From positions 1,385,001 through 1,449,000 of the forward strand of contig LSRY02000002.1 of assembly GCA_001643675.2 (NCBI GenBank): 64,000 nt of DNA, in the 5' to 3' direction. The stretch comes from Monocercomonoides exilis (lineage: Eukaryota > Preaxostyla > Oxymonadida > Polymastigidae). The translations under genes were made by a program, and so were the position numbers. Below are positions 25,501 through 34,778 of the stretch, one piece after another. The stretch's first letter is position 1, and the number at the start of each line of letters is the position of its first letter. Under the pieces are notes generated by a model. The model saw only the letters and a program-made list of their open reading frames with translations, searched no databases and was not told where the DNA came from.

Positions 25501-26345
25501 ATCTCGTTGAAACCATAAAGTCTGGAATTTCGGTCTCGAAATTTATATTAGAATTGGATTATATTGTTAACGAATCAATGGCCGAAGGTTCAATTCCATT
25601 AACAGTTTTCGAGAAAGCATCAGATTACGACGAAGTTGACGCTTGTCTTGTAACAGATTACGATGGCAGGAAAATTTATTCTCAGAAAATTGTGTTGGGT
25701 AACATATCCCATACAACACCAATGGAAGAACCTTCAATTTTTATTCCTATTGAAAAGAAACCAAGAAAAACAATGATAATTTGCTTTGTGGTGTCTGGAG
25801 TGTTATTGCTGCTGTCCCTTATTATTGCAGTATTTATGATTTTGTTATCTTGCAAGACCCGAAAAATAACTGCTCAGCTGCATAACTTCCAAACAGACAA
25901 AAGAAAAAGAAAAAGATTAAAAACAAAGAGCAAACATTTGTCAGGAGAGGATTCACATCCACTTCGACAAAAGAACAATTCTTTTTCAAGGACGATTGAC
26001 AACGATGATTCGCTGTCAACTTCCAGAAGCCAGCTGATTCCCAGTATTCCAGTCTTAACACAACCTCCACACCCCGCTGCTCTGTCAAGGAACATTCAAG
26101 GATTTGCACCTTCTTCACAAACTTTAAGTTCGAATATCCCTTCAATGAGTCCAAATGCATCAACTTCATATTCCATACTTCAGTTAAACAACACAACTAA
26201 CCAGAACACTTCAAGTTCTCTTTCTTTTGTTAACCATCCCACAAATATGTCTTTCTCTTCAACATTTAGTGGAAGAGATGATCCTACTTTGATGGGTGAA
26301 CTTGGACGTTCATCGTCTCCCATTCCCACAGAAATCATCAACTGA
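19530..26345 (+). CDS. Giant beta-helix surface protein 1, type I membrane protein
   Basis: A 2271-aa single-exon protein of unknown function. The N-terminus MIANYCLWLLSLFSRC is a plausible signal peptide. The body is built of irregular repeats rich in Asn-Cys-Ser/Thr-Phe and Gly-Gly-Gly-hydrophobic turns, typical of right-handed parallel beta-helix (pectate-lyase-fold or Pmp-like) proteins, with many N-glycosylation sequons. Four spaced modules carry a Cys-Gly...Pro-Cys signature: NCGTQSSPCQT (near 21076), YCGDISTPCKS (22069), SCGSSDPCQT (23072) and ICGDRLDPCLN (24296). They probably mark the starts of successive helices. A transmembrane helix follows at residues about 2082-2106 (MIICFVVSGVLLLLSLIIAV), then a basic and Ser/Pro-rich cytoplasmic tail. 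A second such gene is at 44266-50706 and a third starts at 60984. A cell-surface role is inferred. Confidence 0.85.
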   Translation: MIANYCLWLLSLFSRCTVYERYDKQSMNHQSFAIMTQLPLCFSLQNSSVSFHCIKFNKIEKNTHPTTQNESSILFSHCIFNTDLTRSGFIFKSNGFITLINSSILTNPETAQLPFSFADFYGENGHLSIFDSQFHGFIQPFNSPFFFSGKIVSEEIIETKFTNISTKYKLSEELWNPSNKFNIVSTLEVSSSVFLCTSQFKSVGFLLGTCTLINNIHCFNSSFEKLMICNEINSSYSSNCSCSCNKKFSYSTFLNITSTSKYSGLISSTEPTPSFIFENCSFENIDSKNQGSCIYLQNVFILLMNHSLFTNITVNSLDWGYGGVLFVNNGSFLVELSNCILKNNINLRSAYGGIAIFTELKGQARLDECKFVNCCNYVSLYKQKQTSFNIINKGGGAIAFMSCHKEAIITISRCLFKKCSSYDRGGALYFGSASSTISSINISDSIFDRCLSEGNCNNDIFLDMIEPTCLYVINCVSFSYAPASLDVKIFSSFIKRRNNAANDYIYINSSGIDDNNCGTQSSPCQTISYAFTRSVALNCSTICIADENQIQMRTSAAFNESMSIFCSEIYGGISVNISNSQPAFTVRSNFTMFNCSVKILQEFGKIFSVENNSRLVFKNVSIDGVEFNNLQNFSLISGELSFLQLESCTFEKFSGEFNLFDIDEHQSIEISIWHLKVESCSLRVWNKAVLTIPPSAQVDIVELVCLNVSSSYSGYGGGLFVDDLTSAPLNITNSTFQNCRAGSADGSSFGGGICINATNLNDFKMSHISFLSNEADVGSDMFIMCKSLRNLISRNIANLFECLSYENNSDCFKGRDTTEFFDPVSILNFFPPFNEIYVNDTGIDNDYCGDISTPCKSLDFGFRHLNISDIDEGERVVILNGSINMTKYFIFYYYHVSIKGMNVSTVFLSSNPPLSEREIDFDNSSVYISETKFRICSSFENVFMINNCNVTFDEIMISSEAYEKCTKIILMKSGSLVVRNSYFENITVDKSVIFCADAFNGCYVYIFRSFFSSIEGLSGACLSIDDKVNEYKVKFSESVIRNITGQSTRGGGIYINGSSDSEFIFNFSNIERCVLRETESFGGGIYLETYSSAFVFSLGNFVENKAKFGNVAFLYCLELVNVVDSTTIVFNVPMNDFLFEDVMGNDENRFEKPIDLRYFLGYYDQPERNLNISINGNNTPSCGSSDPCQTLDFALLLLLNIYGDKRITILNETACQSTISFSEVQVQNFGNENAVIKFKNGSYYSDLPIVSFFGSCEFDFINFHLPTHISSNTNIFFFQNNGDLSVNNCSFAYENNLVNQTLFRFESGYASFDCCSFLGETHTYGIFQINLIFYGLAMNKCEFHAFNLKNYPLFNLSSTSSYNAQHVTSLASDTSFHDFSQVSSLSSATSRKKLLAPSSSLFLNLSFCCFYDNVQEAAKPSIFDSEFSIERCIVNNSEIRNCTAGNSIVGGALRIIPKSIAQSNFLIHNTSFLSCTSSSSGGKGGGMFLNFSLLNQSSANDQSVVRFLLLTFDSNIAFLGKDIFILCANCERQMPSLMMLLTNESSFDADHSIAVEDETGEVDPALYFSLITDNLTTIHVDYNGTNSAICGDRLDPCLNLEFAISRLNESTSEPWIDEDHLYLTQNDICVITIALIINPITLRSVRCSGENSESELRFLSNATSFSYLINCEKSTKFVGLTFAILGEGFMNVSTLFCAEGQTHNSVLEMKDCKTQIFYATSSRLKLRCTLIIVKGSSLIINNCTFSDFTINTPFILTQNTYFLRIENSSFSNFYVNSPLLSLTFAPRFTSIHNVRCERSHFDEYGCFLLINESTLEITNCAIQVENNISSTLSVNSDSWIYTTFTCGWNGSIINLYDVNGNMENTSISHASFGALAVSNCEISFRNMLFISNKPMEYPVETSAERNAICTDSNIFLRTMSEWMLPENESESESIYRSMWFISNNCNASSNDEQQINSLFRPRLREVTAEIIEHDIHFTYIGSDIFPCNLKHLVETIKSGISVSKFILELDYIVNESMAEGSIPLTVFEKASDYDEVDACLVTDYDGRKIYSQKIVLGNISHTTPMEEPSIFIPIEKKPRKTMIICFVVSGVLLLLSLIIAVFMILLSCKTRKITAQLHNFQTDKRKRKRLKTKSKHLSGEDSHPLRQKNNSFSRTIDNDDSLSTSRSQLIPSIPVLTQPPHPAALSRNIQGFAPSSQTLSSNIPSMSPNASTSYSILQLNNTTNQNTSSSLSFVNHPTNMSFSSTFSGRDDPTLMGELGRSSSPIPTEIIN

Positions 26346-27276
26346 TTGACTTTATTTCTATCTCTTTTTTTTTCCTTATTGAATCTATTCAAACATGTTT
26401 AGATTTTCATTCTTGTGATAATATTTTTTTTTATTGATAAAGCTGTGTTTACGTGCTTTTGCTCTGTTTTCATCTGAAACACATATTTTAACTTTTTCGA
26501 AAAACTCTATTAATTTTTGCTATGAATTGCTTTTCAATCAAACATTCTCTTCTTAAACATTTTTTTTTATTCATTTATTGTTCTGATTATTTGAAAATTT
26601 CAGAACAATGTTTGCTTGTTCGAACGAACAATTTTATCAAGTGTTTTTTGAAAGGATTATCTCTTCATTTGCTGTTCAATATTTATGTGCTTATTAAGTA
26701 ACATGAACAAATTATCTATTTTGCATTTCTTTTAGATTCTTTTCTTTTCTAATCTTTCTTTCTTTCTTTCTTTTTAAAATTTTTGATCTTTTTTTGGTTT
26801 TAATTTATATATATATCTTTTAAACACATTCATCTCTTTTCCTTATTTCATCGATTTTTTTAAAAATTATCTTTTTGTAACAGTTTCTCATATAACTCCT
26901 TAATTATACAACCATTTCACTTTTTTCAACAAGCCTGAAGTTGACACATTACTCTTTAAATCGAAAATTAAACATGACAATTAAAAACGAGCGAGCTTCA
27001 TTTTTAAAATGATAAAAAATATTGTTTTGACCTCATTATCAATATTGATTATGTTTATGAATCGCAGAAAACATAAAACATATTGATTTTTGTTTCGTAA
27101 TAATTTCTTTCAATATCAATATCACAATATTTGTTTTATTGTTCGAGCATTAACAATTCAATGGTGTTGGTGAAAAATATATATGTTTTCACACTTGAAA
27201 AATTTGTGTGAATTGATCTTGAGCCATTTTTCATTTATTATTTTGTCTGAAACTCAATAAGTTACTGACCGAACAA
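26346..27276. other. AT-rich spacer with a CTTT microsatellite
   Basis: About 0.9 kb between beta-helix gene 1 and the DENN gene. It holds a (CTTT)n run at about 26753-26776 and a TATATATAT word, but no coding frame. It should include the 3' end of the first gene and the promoter of the second. Confidence 0.55.
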
Positions 27277-30200
27277 ATGTCAACGTTATTTAAAGCATTT
27301 TTTGTATGCGGATATCGCAATTTGACTCCTCCAAGACCAGAAATATTATTTGAGTTTGCTTTTTGACACGTTAAAAGAAATGATAAATATTAAATATTTC
27401 ATGCTCTCTTAGCTTTAAAGATCCATTAACAGTTCTTCCGCAAGGAGTTGTTGGATTATGTTTCCCAGAACCCGCTTTGAAAACAAGGAAATACGACAGG
27501 TTAGCCAATATTTTCCTGTCGATTTTTTGAATCATTATCATTCTCAGTACTTTTTTTGCTTTTAATGTTCCCGGAGCTTCTACGTTAGGATATTGTTTCA
27601 GATTCCTTCCTCCTCATTCATCAGCACCAAGATATCCGCTTTGCTTCTGTTTTTTGTCTGATTTGTATGAAAATTCAAATTATCTTGAAATTCTTCAAAA
27701 TAATCCTTAAATTATAAAATAATAATTCCAATAACTAGGGAGTGGCACAACTTGTTTCATACAGCAACCGAACATCTATATTCGTTGTTTGTTTCAAAGC
27801 GAACTCTTCTTTATCCACCATCTGCAACTGAAACTTCATTGCCTCTAAATTTGGGTTCAATATTTTCACCATTTCTTTCAATGATGGTCTGCCTGTTTTA
27901 CGTATTTTATTTCATCTTAACACATATGCAAACGTTTTATTTGCTTAATTCCTTTTATGAAACCAACAATTGCTATTGATTTATTGAATTTTCAGATGAG
28001 CTTACAAGTTCCCGTTCCAAAAAAAAGTGTAGAGCTAGACATTGGAAGTGCTCGAAAAATAACTAGGCCAAAAGGAAGATTTTGCTTTGCAGATTTTGAA
28101 GGATGTGTGATGTGCATGACATCGAACTTAGGCCTCAACGAGATTGTGAGCTGTCTTTCTTGGATGCTCCTTCAACGGTGTGCATAAAGCGAGTTCATTT
28201 CATTCCATCAATCATTTCCTCCATTATATATATAAATATTATTTTTAACAGCTCATTGATTGTCGTGTCAGAAAGTGCTCCTTTCTCATCGTCGATTGTG
28301 TTCGGGCTGCTTTCGTGTCTGTCTCCCTTTCATTGGCCTCACTTTGTGGCTGCTGTTTCTGATGTCGACTGCCTCCGGCGCATCAGCTGCTCATCAGCTG
28401 CTGATCCGCCCTTTGTCTGCGGCGTCACTTCAGAACAGAAAAGCTCACTGCCAGAAAAAGTTTGGTTGATTAACTTATCTTTTAGTTAAATTTTAATTTT
28501 TTTTTGAAATTTACAAAAAATTCAATGATTCGGAATTGTTACGTTTTTTCACCTAATATTATTTCACGAACTTCTCTTTTCCAATCTTTCTTTATATCTT
28601 CTCTTTCTCTCTTTCTCTTTTATCCCCCCCCCCCATTTTCACTCCATAGTTATCAAACGTAATGGTTGTTGATTGCACCGCCACTCCACCAACCATATCC
28701 ATCCACTTAGACGAAGAAGAAAAACCAATCGCTTTAGACAAGGCGCTTTCCTTCACCCAGCCACTCCAAAAATCCGCAGCTGCCGAGCTCCCTCCCACAC
28801 AAGTTGCCGTCTTTTCCCGCCTCCACCCGTTCTGCTCTGTCCACTCGTTCCTCTCTTCTGCGCTCGTCTCCTCAGCCAACCAGCCTCTTCCTTTCAAGCC
28901 ATATGCCTCAGCGTCTTCCCCAGCTGCGTCCTCTTCGCACCAGCACCCGCCATCCATCTGCACCGCCTCTTCGCTTTCTGCCCTGTCTGAGTTCTTCCAG
29001 TCGTCCCCGCCGTCTTCGTTCCTCCTCCTCAGAGACAGACTCTACTTCGTCTTCCTCCACATCCTCTCGTTCTACCCGGCCTTCGCCTCTTCTGCGGGGT
29101 TCGACTACAACCGCTTCCTTGCTGCTTTCTCTCCCTCTGCCCAGTCTGACTTATCTCCGCTTTTTCCCAACCGCCTTGTCTACCCGTTTCTGAAGGCTTT
29201 GTTATTCAAACCAGCAGATTCGCCTTCTTCTTCTCCTTCAGCTTCTCCTTCTTCACAGCCATCCACTGCAAAACCCGCAGTTCGCACCGGAGCCCGGTCA
29301 GAAGCGGGATTTCAGTCGTTGTTGGAGGCAGTGCTGTCGCATCGTTCAGTGATGAGAGGGAACAGACACGTGGTGAAGGATCAGCTGGAGAGAGATGTGG
29401 AGAAGGAGAAGAAGAAAGGCAGAAGCAGCGACGGGAAGGAAATGAGCACAGGGAAGAAAATAGAGAACGCCGTGATGGGGTTCTTCTCGAAGCTGGGGCT
29501 GGTTGATTCGGGTGTGTTGGCTGAGAAGGAATGAAGAGAGAAAGAAAAATTTGATGAATGAATAAAATTTGAGAAATACTATCTCGAGTTCTATCTTTAT
29601 TTATTTATTTATTTATTTTTTTTTTTAATTGAATTTGAAGAATACCTTTTTTTCTGATTTAATTATTGTGTCAATTCTCTATCAATTTTTGTTCCACATA
29701 TCTATTTATTGCATTTATATTACCAGAACCTGCGCCTGCTCCGTCTCTTCCTCCATCTCAACGATCAATGCCCAGACCTCCCATAGGACAGCAGCCTGCT
29801 CCACAGCGCCAGCCAAACGCTGCTGTTCCTTCTTCCTCTTCCTCTGCTTCTAACAGACAGCCAATGAGGCAAGCGCCGCAACCAGGAATGCGTGCTGAGC
29901 CACAAGCTAAGCCAGTTCAGAGCACAAATAGCAGCAACAATGCAGCAGCAGCAGCAGGAGGAGGAGGAAGCGGTGGAGGTTTGTTTTCGATGCTTCAGTG
30001 GGTGCCCACTTCTGAAGATCAAAGGAAACAGGAGCCTTCCACTCACACGCAACATAATGTTGCTTCTTCTTCTTCTTCTTCTTCTTCAACATCTGCTTCA
30101 CAGCCAGCCGCTTCTCGTTTTGAGGGCGAGGCACAAGGAACAAATGAACCATCACAAATGGCTTCAAAGCAGAGTGCAGTGATTGTTAGCGGATCTGATG

Positions 30201-32077
30201 ATGATGATGATGAAGATCTGATCCAGTTCTCATTCACTCAAAAGAACGAGGCTCATCCACAGACACAGACACAGAAGCAAGCTGCTCCTGCAGCTGCTGT
30301 GATCACAAGTGGAGATGATGATGATGATCTTATCCAATTTACTTCTTCTTCTTCTTCTTCTTCGTCGGATTCTTCTTCTTCAACATCTTCTTCTTCTTCA
30401 TCACCTGCAAAGCCATCAGAGCCAATGAATGCTTCTGCCCAGCTATCTGTTTCACCAGCAGAAGATGAGCCTGACTTGATATCATTCGCAACCACATCTT
30501 CAACAACTGCATCATCAGCAACAGCTTCTCCTTCATCAGAACACACACAATCAGCAACAGCTGCTTCACCAGCAGAAAATACAGCAGTGTCTTCTTCTTT
30601 GAACGCAGGCAATGTTGTTAATAATAATAATGACGATGATGAAGACCTTATCAACTTCTCTTTCGCTCCTGCTTCTTCTGCTTCTTCTGCTTCATCACAG
30701 ACAAGTCAAGCTCAGATAAATGCGTTTCCCCAGCAGCAGTCTTCTTCCCCTGCCTCTTCTCCTTCTTCCTCTCCTTCTTCCTCTCCTTCTCCTTCTCCTT
30801 CGTCTTCGCTTGCTTCTCTGCCTTCTCCTCAGAAGGAAGCTACTCCTTCTCAACCAGCCCAGTCGCAGTTCGACTTCGACTTGATTCAATTTGATACGCC
30901 TTCTTCATCTGCAGCAACAGCTGCATCTTCTTCTTCTTCTTCTTTAGCTTCTTTAGCTTCTTCTTCCTCTCCTGCTTCTTCCTCTGCCCAACCTTCTGCC
31001 TCTTCCCGCACATCCTCCACACGCTCTCTTGTTGATGAGCTCTTCGGCTCTGCCTCTTCTCTGCCTGCTTCATCTCCTTCAGATTCACACCTTCCTTCTT
31101 CTTCTTCCTCTTCTTTGTCATCTTCTCCTTCCCCTTCCCCTTCTCCTTCATCTTCTTTGTCTTCATTGACTTCTTTATCTGCCTCTCCTGTTTCTTCTCC
31201 TCATCCATTTGCTGCTCAAACAGAGACAAATTCATTCACAATGCAAACTACACCCGAGAGTCATATAACTACTCCACAAAATACAGGCAATGCTTCTTCT
31301 TCTTCTTCTTCTTCTTCTTCATTTGACTTTGCCTTCTTCAACACATCTTCTGATCCAACTGCTTCTTCTTCAACTACAACTTCTTCAACTTCTTCTTCCT
31401 CTTCTTCTTCTGCTTTTGACTTAGCTGCCTTCTCTTCTCCAGCAGCTAATCCTTCGCCTTCTTCAGTTGCTGAATCGTTTAATCAGTCTTCTTCCACCCC
31501 TCTCTCTTCTCCTCCTCCTTCTGCTTCTCCTTCTGCAGCAGACGATTTTTCTGCGTTCTTTGCTTCTCCTTCTCCTTCTCCCCCTGCCACAAACCAAGTC
31601 AGCAGTAACAGCAATAGCACAGACGCATTCTTTTCATTGCAAATGACCGAACAACAGACTTCTCAGCAATCCATTCAACAACCAGCACAGCAAATGCAAC
31701 AATTCCAGCAATTCCAACAATATCAACAAGTTCAACAAGCTCATCCATCACAGCCATCACAGCCAGCCTCTATTGCTAATGAAGACCCAGCTTTTGCCTT
31801 CTTTTCGATGGCTGGTGCTTCTGCTCCTTCTGCCTCACCTGTGCAGAATACACCTTCATCTGTTCAGGCATCTCCCTTTGCTTCGCCACAGTCAAGCAAT
31901 TCTTCTGTCAATTTGGGCTCTTCTGCAGACTTCTTTTCGACTCCTTCTTCTGTTTCTTCAATTTCTTCTATTTCTTCTTCTGCTTCTGCGTCTACTCCTG
32001 CGATTCAACCTGCTGTGCAAACACAGAGCTCAAAGCCTGCTCCATCCGCTGCAGATGATATATTATCTCTTTTTTAG
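27277..32077 (+). CDS. DENN-domain Rab regulator, connecdenn-like, with Ser-rich clathrin-box tail
   Basis: DENN proteins are mainly exchange factors for Rab GTPases. Proposed exons are 27277-27353, 27413-27499, 27548-27664, 27739-27901, 27996-28177, 28252-28459, 28650-29511 and 29727-32077, all in phase, giving 1348 aa. Splicing rebuilds DENN blocks: GVVGLCFPEPALKTRK, LGYCFRFLPPHSS, CFLSDLEWHNLF, VPVPKKSVEL, WMLLQRSLIVVSES, FHWPHFVAAV and LSNVMVVDC. The last exon is Ser-rich and repeats acidic plus DLIQF, DLISF, DLINF or DLIQFD motifs (clathrin-box-like, L-hydrophobic-x-hydrophobic-acidic) and ends DDILSLF. Connecdenn/DENND1 proteins carry clathrin and AP-2 motifs after the DENN module, so the union makes sense. 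The alternative is that exon 7 reads on to TGA at 29534 (572 aa) and the Ser-rich part is a separate gene. The 27902 donor is also uncertain, with 27889 possible. Confidence 0.65.
29727..32077 (+). other. Ser-rich exon with repeated DLIxF motifs (tail of DENN gene or separate gene)
   Basis: An open stretch preceded by an acceptor (TTACCAG) and lacking a good start codon; the first internal Met is at 29769 (MPRPPIGQQ). The protein is dominated by Ser, Ala, Pro and Gln. It shows five acidic DLIxF motifs: DLIQFSF at about 30219, DLIQFTS at 30328, DLISFAT at 30475, DLINFSF at 30646 and DLIQFD at 30880. It also has FDFAFF, FDLAAF, DDFSAFF and ADFFST, and the C-terminal DDILSLF. Such motifs commonly bind clathrin or adaptor appendages. 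A Gln-rich run lies at about 31660-31760. I favour it as the last exon of the DENN gene because a GTGTGT donor at 29512 joins in phase. Confidence 0.6.
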
Positions 32078-32358
32078 TGTTGATAGAATTGATGTTTAGT
32101 TTGATTTTGCGCTCGCTATACTTTGTTGTGTGTTATTTTCAATCTTTGAATTTTATCTTTAAATAAGTTACTGAGAGATTCTATTGAAATAAGTTTTATT
32201 CTGTGAAAAAATAAATATTGCTTGTTTTCAAAGAAAAATATTCGTTTCGAAGTAATACAACAAACAATGTTATCAAATATCAATCAATTCATGAAAAAAA
32301 AAAATTCTCAATCATATATATTATACGAACGATCACATTAACAAGAAGTATTTCAACG

Positions 32359-33111
32359 ATGCTCTCACTTGTGCTCTTTATTTATTCAGTGCTTGCTCAC
32401 GATGGGTCTATTGTTAATTCTGAACCAAATGCGTTGCGCTATGGGATTGATATTTCTGTATGGCAAAGTACATTTGATGGATCCAAAGCAAAGGCTAATG
32501 GAGTGAAGTTAGTTATGTGCAGAGCTGGATTCGCAACAACCAAAGATAAATGCTGGGACGCATTTACTGCATCTGCGATGAAAAATGGACTTGAACTTGG
32601 TGCATATCATTTTGCCACTTTTCATTTTACTGATGTTTCTCCAGATTATAACGCTGCTCTTGCAAATGCAAAAACTCAGGCAAATTGGTTTTTGAGCGTT
32701 CTGAAAACAGTAAAAATTAATTCATATGTTGCTCTTGATTTTGAAATGCAAAGTGGCCACACCATGAATCTAAATGCAGCTCAAGCAACTGAGTGCATTT
32801 TGGCTTATTTAAACATCATTAAAAATGCAGGATACAAGCCAATTCTATACAGTGGAGCAAGCATGCTGTATTCATCTGTCAATGTTACAAAAATTATGCA
32901 GCAATATCCATTGTGGTGTGCATACTACTTTAAATACGGAACAGCAATGGACTTCCCGATGTGGGATGGCTCGTTCCCAAACACTACTTGGGGTAAAAGG
33001 ATGCAGGCATGGAAGAGCGGTATCAAAATGTGGCAATTTACCTCTGAAGGATATGCTAAAAAATATGGATGTGGAGGAACAAATCTCGATAAAAGCTATT
33101 TGTATTTTTAA
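32359..33111 (+). CDS. Secreted GH25 muramidase (lysozyme)
   Basis: GH25 lysozymes cleave the beta-1,4 bond between N-acetylmuramic acid and N-acetylglucosamine in bacterial peptidoglycan. The 250-aa protein starts at 32359 with a short signal peptide, MLSLVLFIYSVLA. I chose this Met because upstream in-frame codons give no signal peptide. Family motifs are present: YGIDIS with Asp31, LGAYHF, VALDFE with Asp127 and Glu129, PILYSGASML, and WQFTSEG near the C-terminus. The whole protein is the catalytic domain, with no cell-wall-binding modules, and is single-exon. It most likely acts in phagolysosomes or is secreted to digest bacteria. GH25 in protists is often thought to be acquired from bacteria; this copy has the AT-rich codon use of its neighbours, so any transfer would be old. 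Confidence 0.9.
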   Translation: MLSLVLFIYSVLAHDGSIVNSEPNALRYGIDISVWQSTFDGSKAKANGVKLVMCRAGFATTKDKCWDAFTASAMKNGLELGAYHFATFHFTDVSPDYNAALANAKTQANWFLSVLKTVKINSYVALDFEMQSGHTMNLNAAQATECILAYLNIIKNAGYKPILYSGASMLYSSVNVTKIMQQYPLWCAYYFKYGTAMDFPMWDGSFPNTTWGKRMQAWKSGIKMWQFTSEGYAKKYGCGGTNLDKSYLYF

Positions 33112-33408
33112 CTTGATAAACGGATTCAAGAGCTTTTCTAAGTGAATCTTAGGAAAAGAACATCTGTATAACAGAGTTTCATTCACTAATTTTTTATTGT
33201 CTTTCATATTAGATACTTTCTTTTCATTGAGAAATAAATGTTATTATTGAATTTGAAGAAACACATTTTTTTAATACCTAATAATACATGTTGATATTCG
33301 AATGGTTCAATAAAACGAAATGAATCAAAAAATAATTTATTCAAACACGAAACGGAAATATTTAAAAACAAAAAACAAAAAAAATTCTAAATATCCAAAA
33401 TTCACAAT

Positions 33409-34008
33409 TTAGTTGATTGTAATTTGTCTTCTCTTGGGTTCTGCCTTTGGTTGTGGCTTTTCTTTTGGACAAATGATCTCAAGGACACCATCAGCTGCCT
33501 TTGCGCTGCATTCGCTCATTTTTGATTTGCATTCAGGTGGAAGTCTGAAGGATCTTGTAAATGATCCATAGCTACGTTCTGAATAATGATATTTTCCTTT
33601 GTCAGTTTCTTTTTCTTCCTTTTTCTCATTCTTTCTTTCTCCTGAAAGTGTGATGATATTTGATTCTTCATCATAATCAATGTTGATGTTTTCTTTGGAC
33701 ATTCCTGGCACCTCAGCAGATATAACAACTTCATTTTCAGTTTCATGCATATCACATCGTGGAATCCAGCTCTTGAAACGCTTCATTGGAGCAATTTGTG
33801 AATCCTTTTCTCTTTTCTGAATTGCTGATGGCTCACCTGAAGAACTTGGTTCTTCTTTTTCCTGTTCGCATTCCTCAGGAACATGTGTATCAAATAGATC
33901 CATTGCACGTCTCCTCAATTCGTTGTAATCTTCCCAAGGATCTTGAAGAGTAATGAATGGAGATGAAAAAAGAGAGTCTAAATCACGACGAAGATTCCAG
34001 AATGCCAT
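33409..34008 (-). CDS. Small heat-shock protein, Hsp20/alpha-crystallin
   Basis: A 199-aa ATP-independent chaperone that would hold unfolded proteins under stress. Residues about 84-185 form the alpha-crystallin domain. It has the VVISAEVPGMSKENINI strand block, the ITLSGERKNEK loop, YGSFTRSFRLPP, and the closing DGVLEIICPKE. The C-terminal extension contains the oligomerisation IxI motif (QITIN). The N-terminal arm begins MAFWNLRRDLDSLF and has an acidic, Ser-rich linker. It is single-exon and uses AT-rich codons. Just upstream, at about 34064-34086, is a heat-shock-element-like array, in line with stress induction. The gene diverges from the coiled-coil gene at 34779. Confidence 0.92.
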   Translation of the reverse strand: MAFWNLRRDLDSLFSSPFITLQDPWEDYNELRRRAMDLFDTHVPEECEQEKEEPSSSGEPSAIQKREKDSQIAPMKRFKSWIPRCDMHETENEVVISAEVPGMSKENINIDYDEESNIITLSGERKNEKKEEKETDKGKYHYSERSYGSFTRSFRLPPECKSKMSECSAKAADGVLEIICPKEKPQPKAEPKRRQITIN

Positions 34009-34778
34009 TTTTATATAATCTTTTGATAACTTTTAAAAAATATAAATAATAATCTACAACGATTTCGATGAACCTTCGCAAGCTTTTATACTTCCTGCTG
34101 ATGTCAAATATACAAATTACGTATATCTTATTTTCCTTTTTCTTTCGAACAGATTCATAAGCAATGTTCGGAATGTCCTTCTTTTTCTTAAATAATAAAC
34201 AGAAATATAGGATAAATTTATTTTACTTCGATTTGTGCATTTAATTGCGAGAAAATGGAAAAATTTCGGAATGGATGAAATAGGAAGTGTTCAACCCATA
34301 GAAATTTAACCATAATGAGCCAATAGAAGTGATACGCAAACATGATTAAGTGCATTATCTTTCATCTGAATACTTATATATTTTTTTAGAAAACAAGAAA
34401 TACTGATTTCTTTTAGTAACGGATTGTGAAAAGTGAAAAAAAAGGAAAAAATTAAAGTTGCATAATAAAAAGAATCAATATGAAAATTCAAATTGAACAC
34501 TTCAAAAATGAAAAACATATTGATTTTGTTTGTTTTTTTTTATCCCAAAGCACTGTTATAAAACTCTCACTAACATTCAAATTGAAAGTTAGAACAAAAA
34601 TATTATTCATAGTTTTCAAAAATGAAATAATCAATTTATAAAGATTTGTTTATTTCATGATGAAAATAAAACATGAATTTTCGGCCATATTAAGCATCAG
34701 TCCAAAAGAAGTTCAAAATAAATGAATCAGAATTATTTGTTATTGTGAACCATTACAAAATCTGTTTCTGTTTTTCAA
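34009..34778. other. Divergent promoter region between Hsp20 and coiled-coil genes
   Basis: About 0.77 kb of AT-rich DNA shared upstream by the two divergent genes. Apart from the heat-shock-element-like array near 34064-34086 I see no recognisable gene, repeat or RNA. Confidence 0.55.
34064..34086 (-). promoter_or_regulatory. Heat-shock-element-like array upstream of Hsp20
   Basis: The plus strand reads TTCgatGAAccTTCgcAAGctTTT. GAA, TTC and AAG units start at 34070, 34075 and 34080, the 5-bp period of a heat-shock element. The third unit is imperfect and a further TTC lies at 34064. It is 56-78 bp before the Hsp20 start codon. HSF binding is inferred. Confidence 0.5.

Noticed and set aside
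32218-32358. Longer N-terminus for the GH25 enzyme
   Set aside because: The extension begins without an ATG and would bury the clear signal peptide that starts at 32359.
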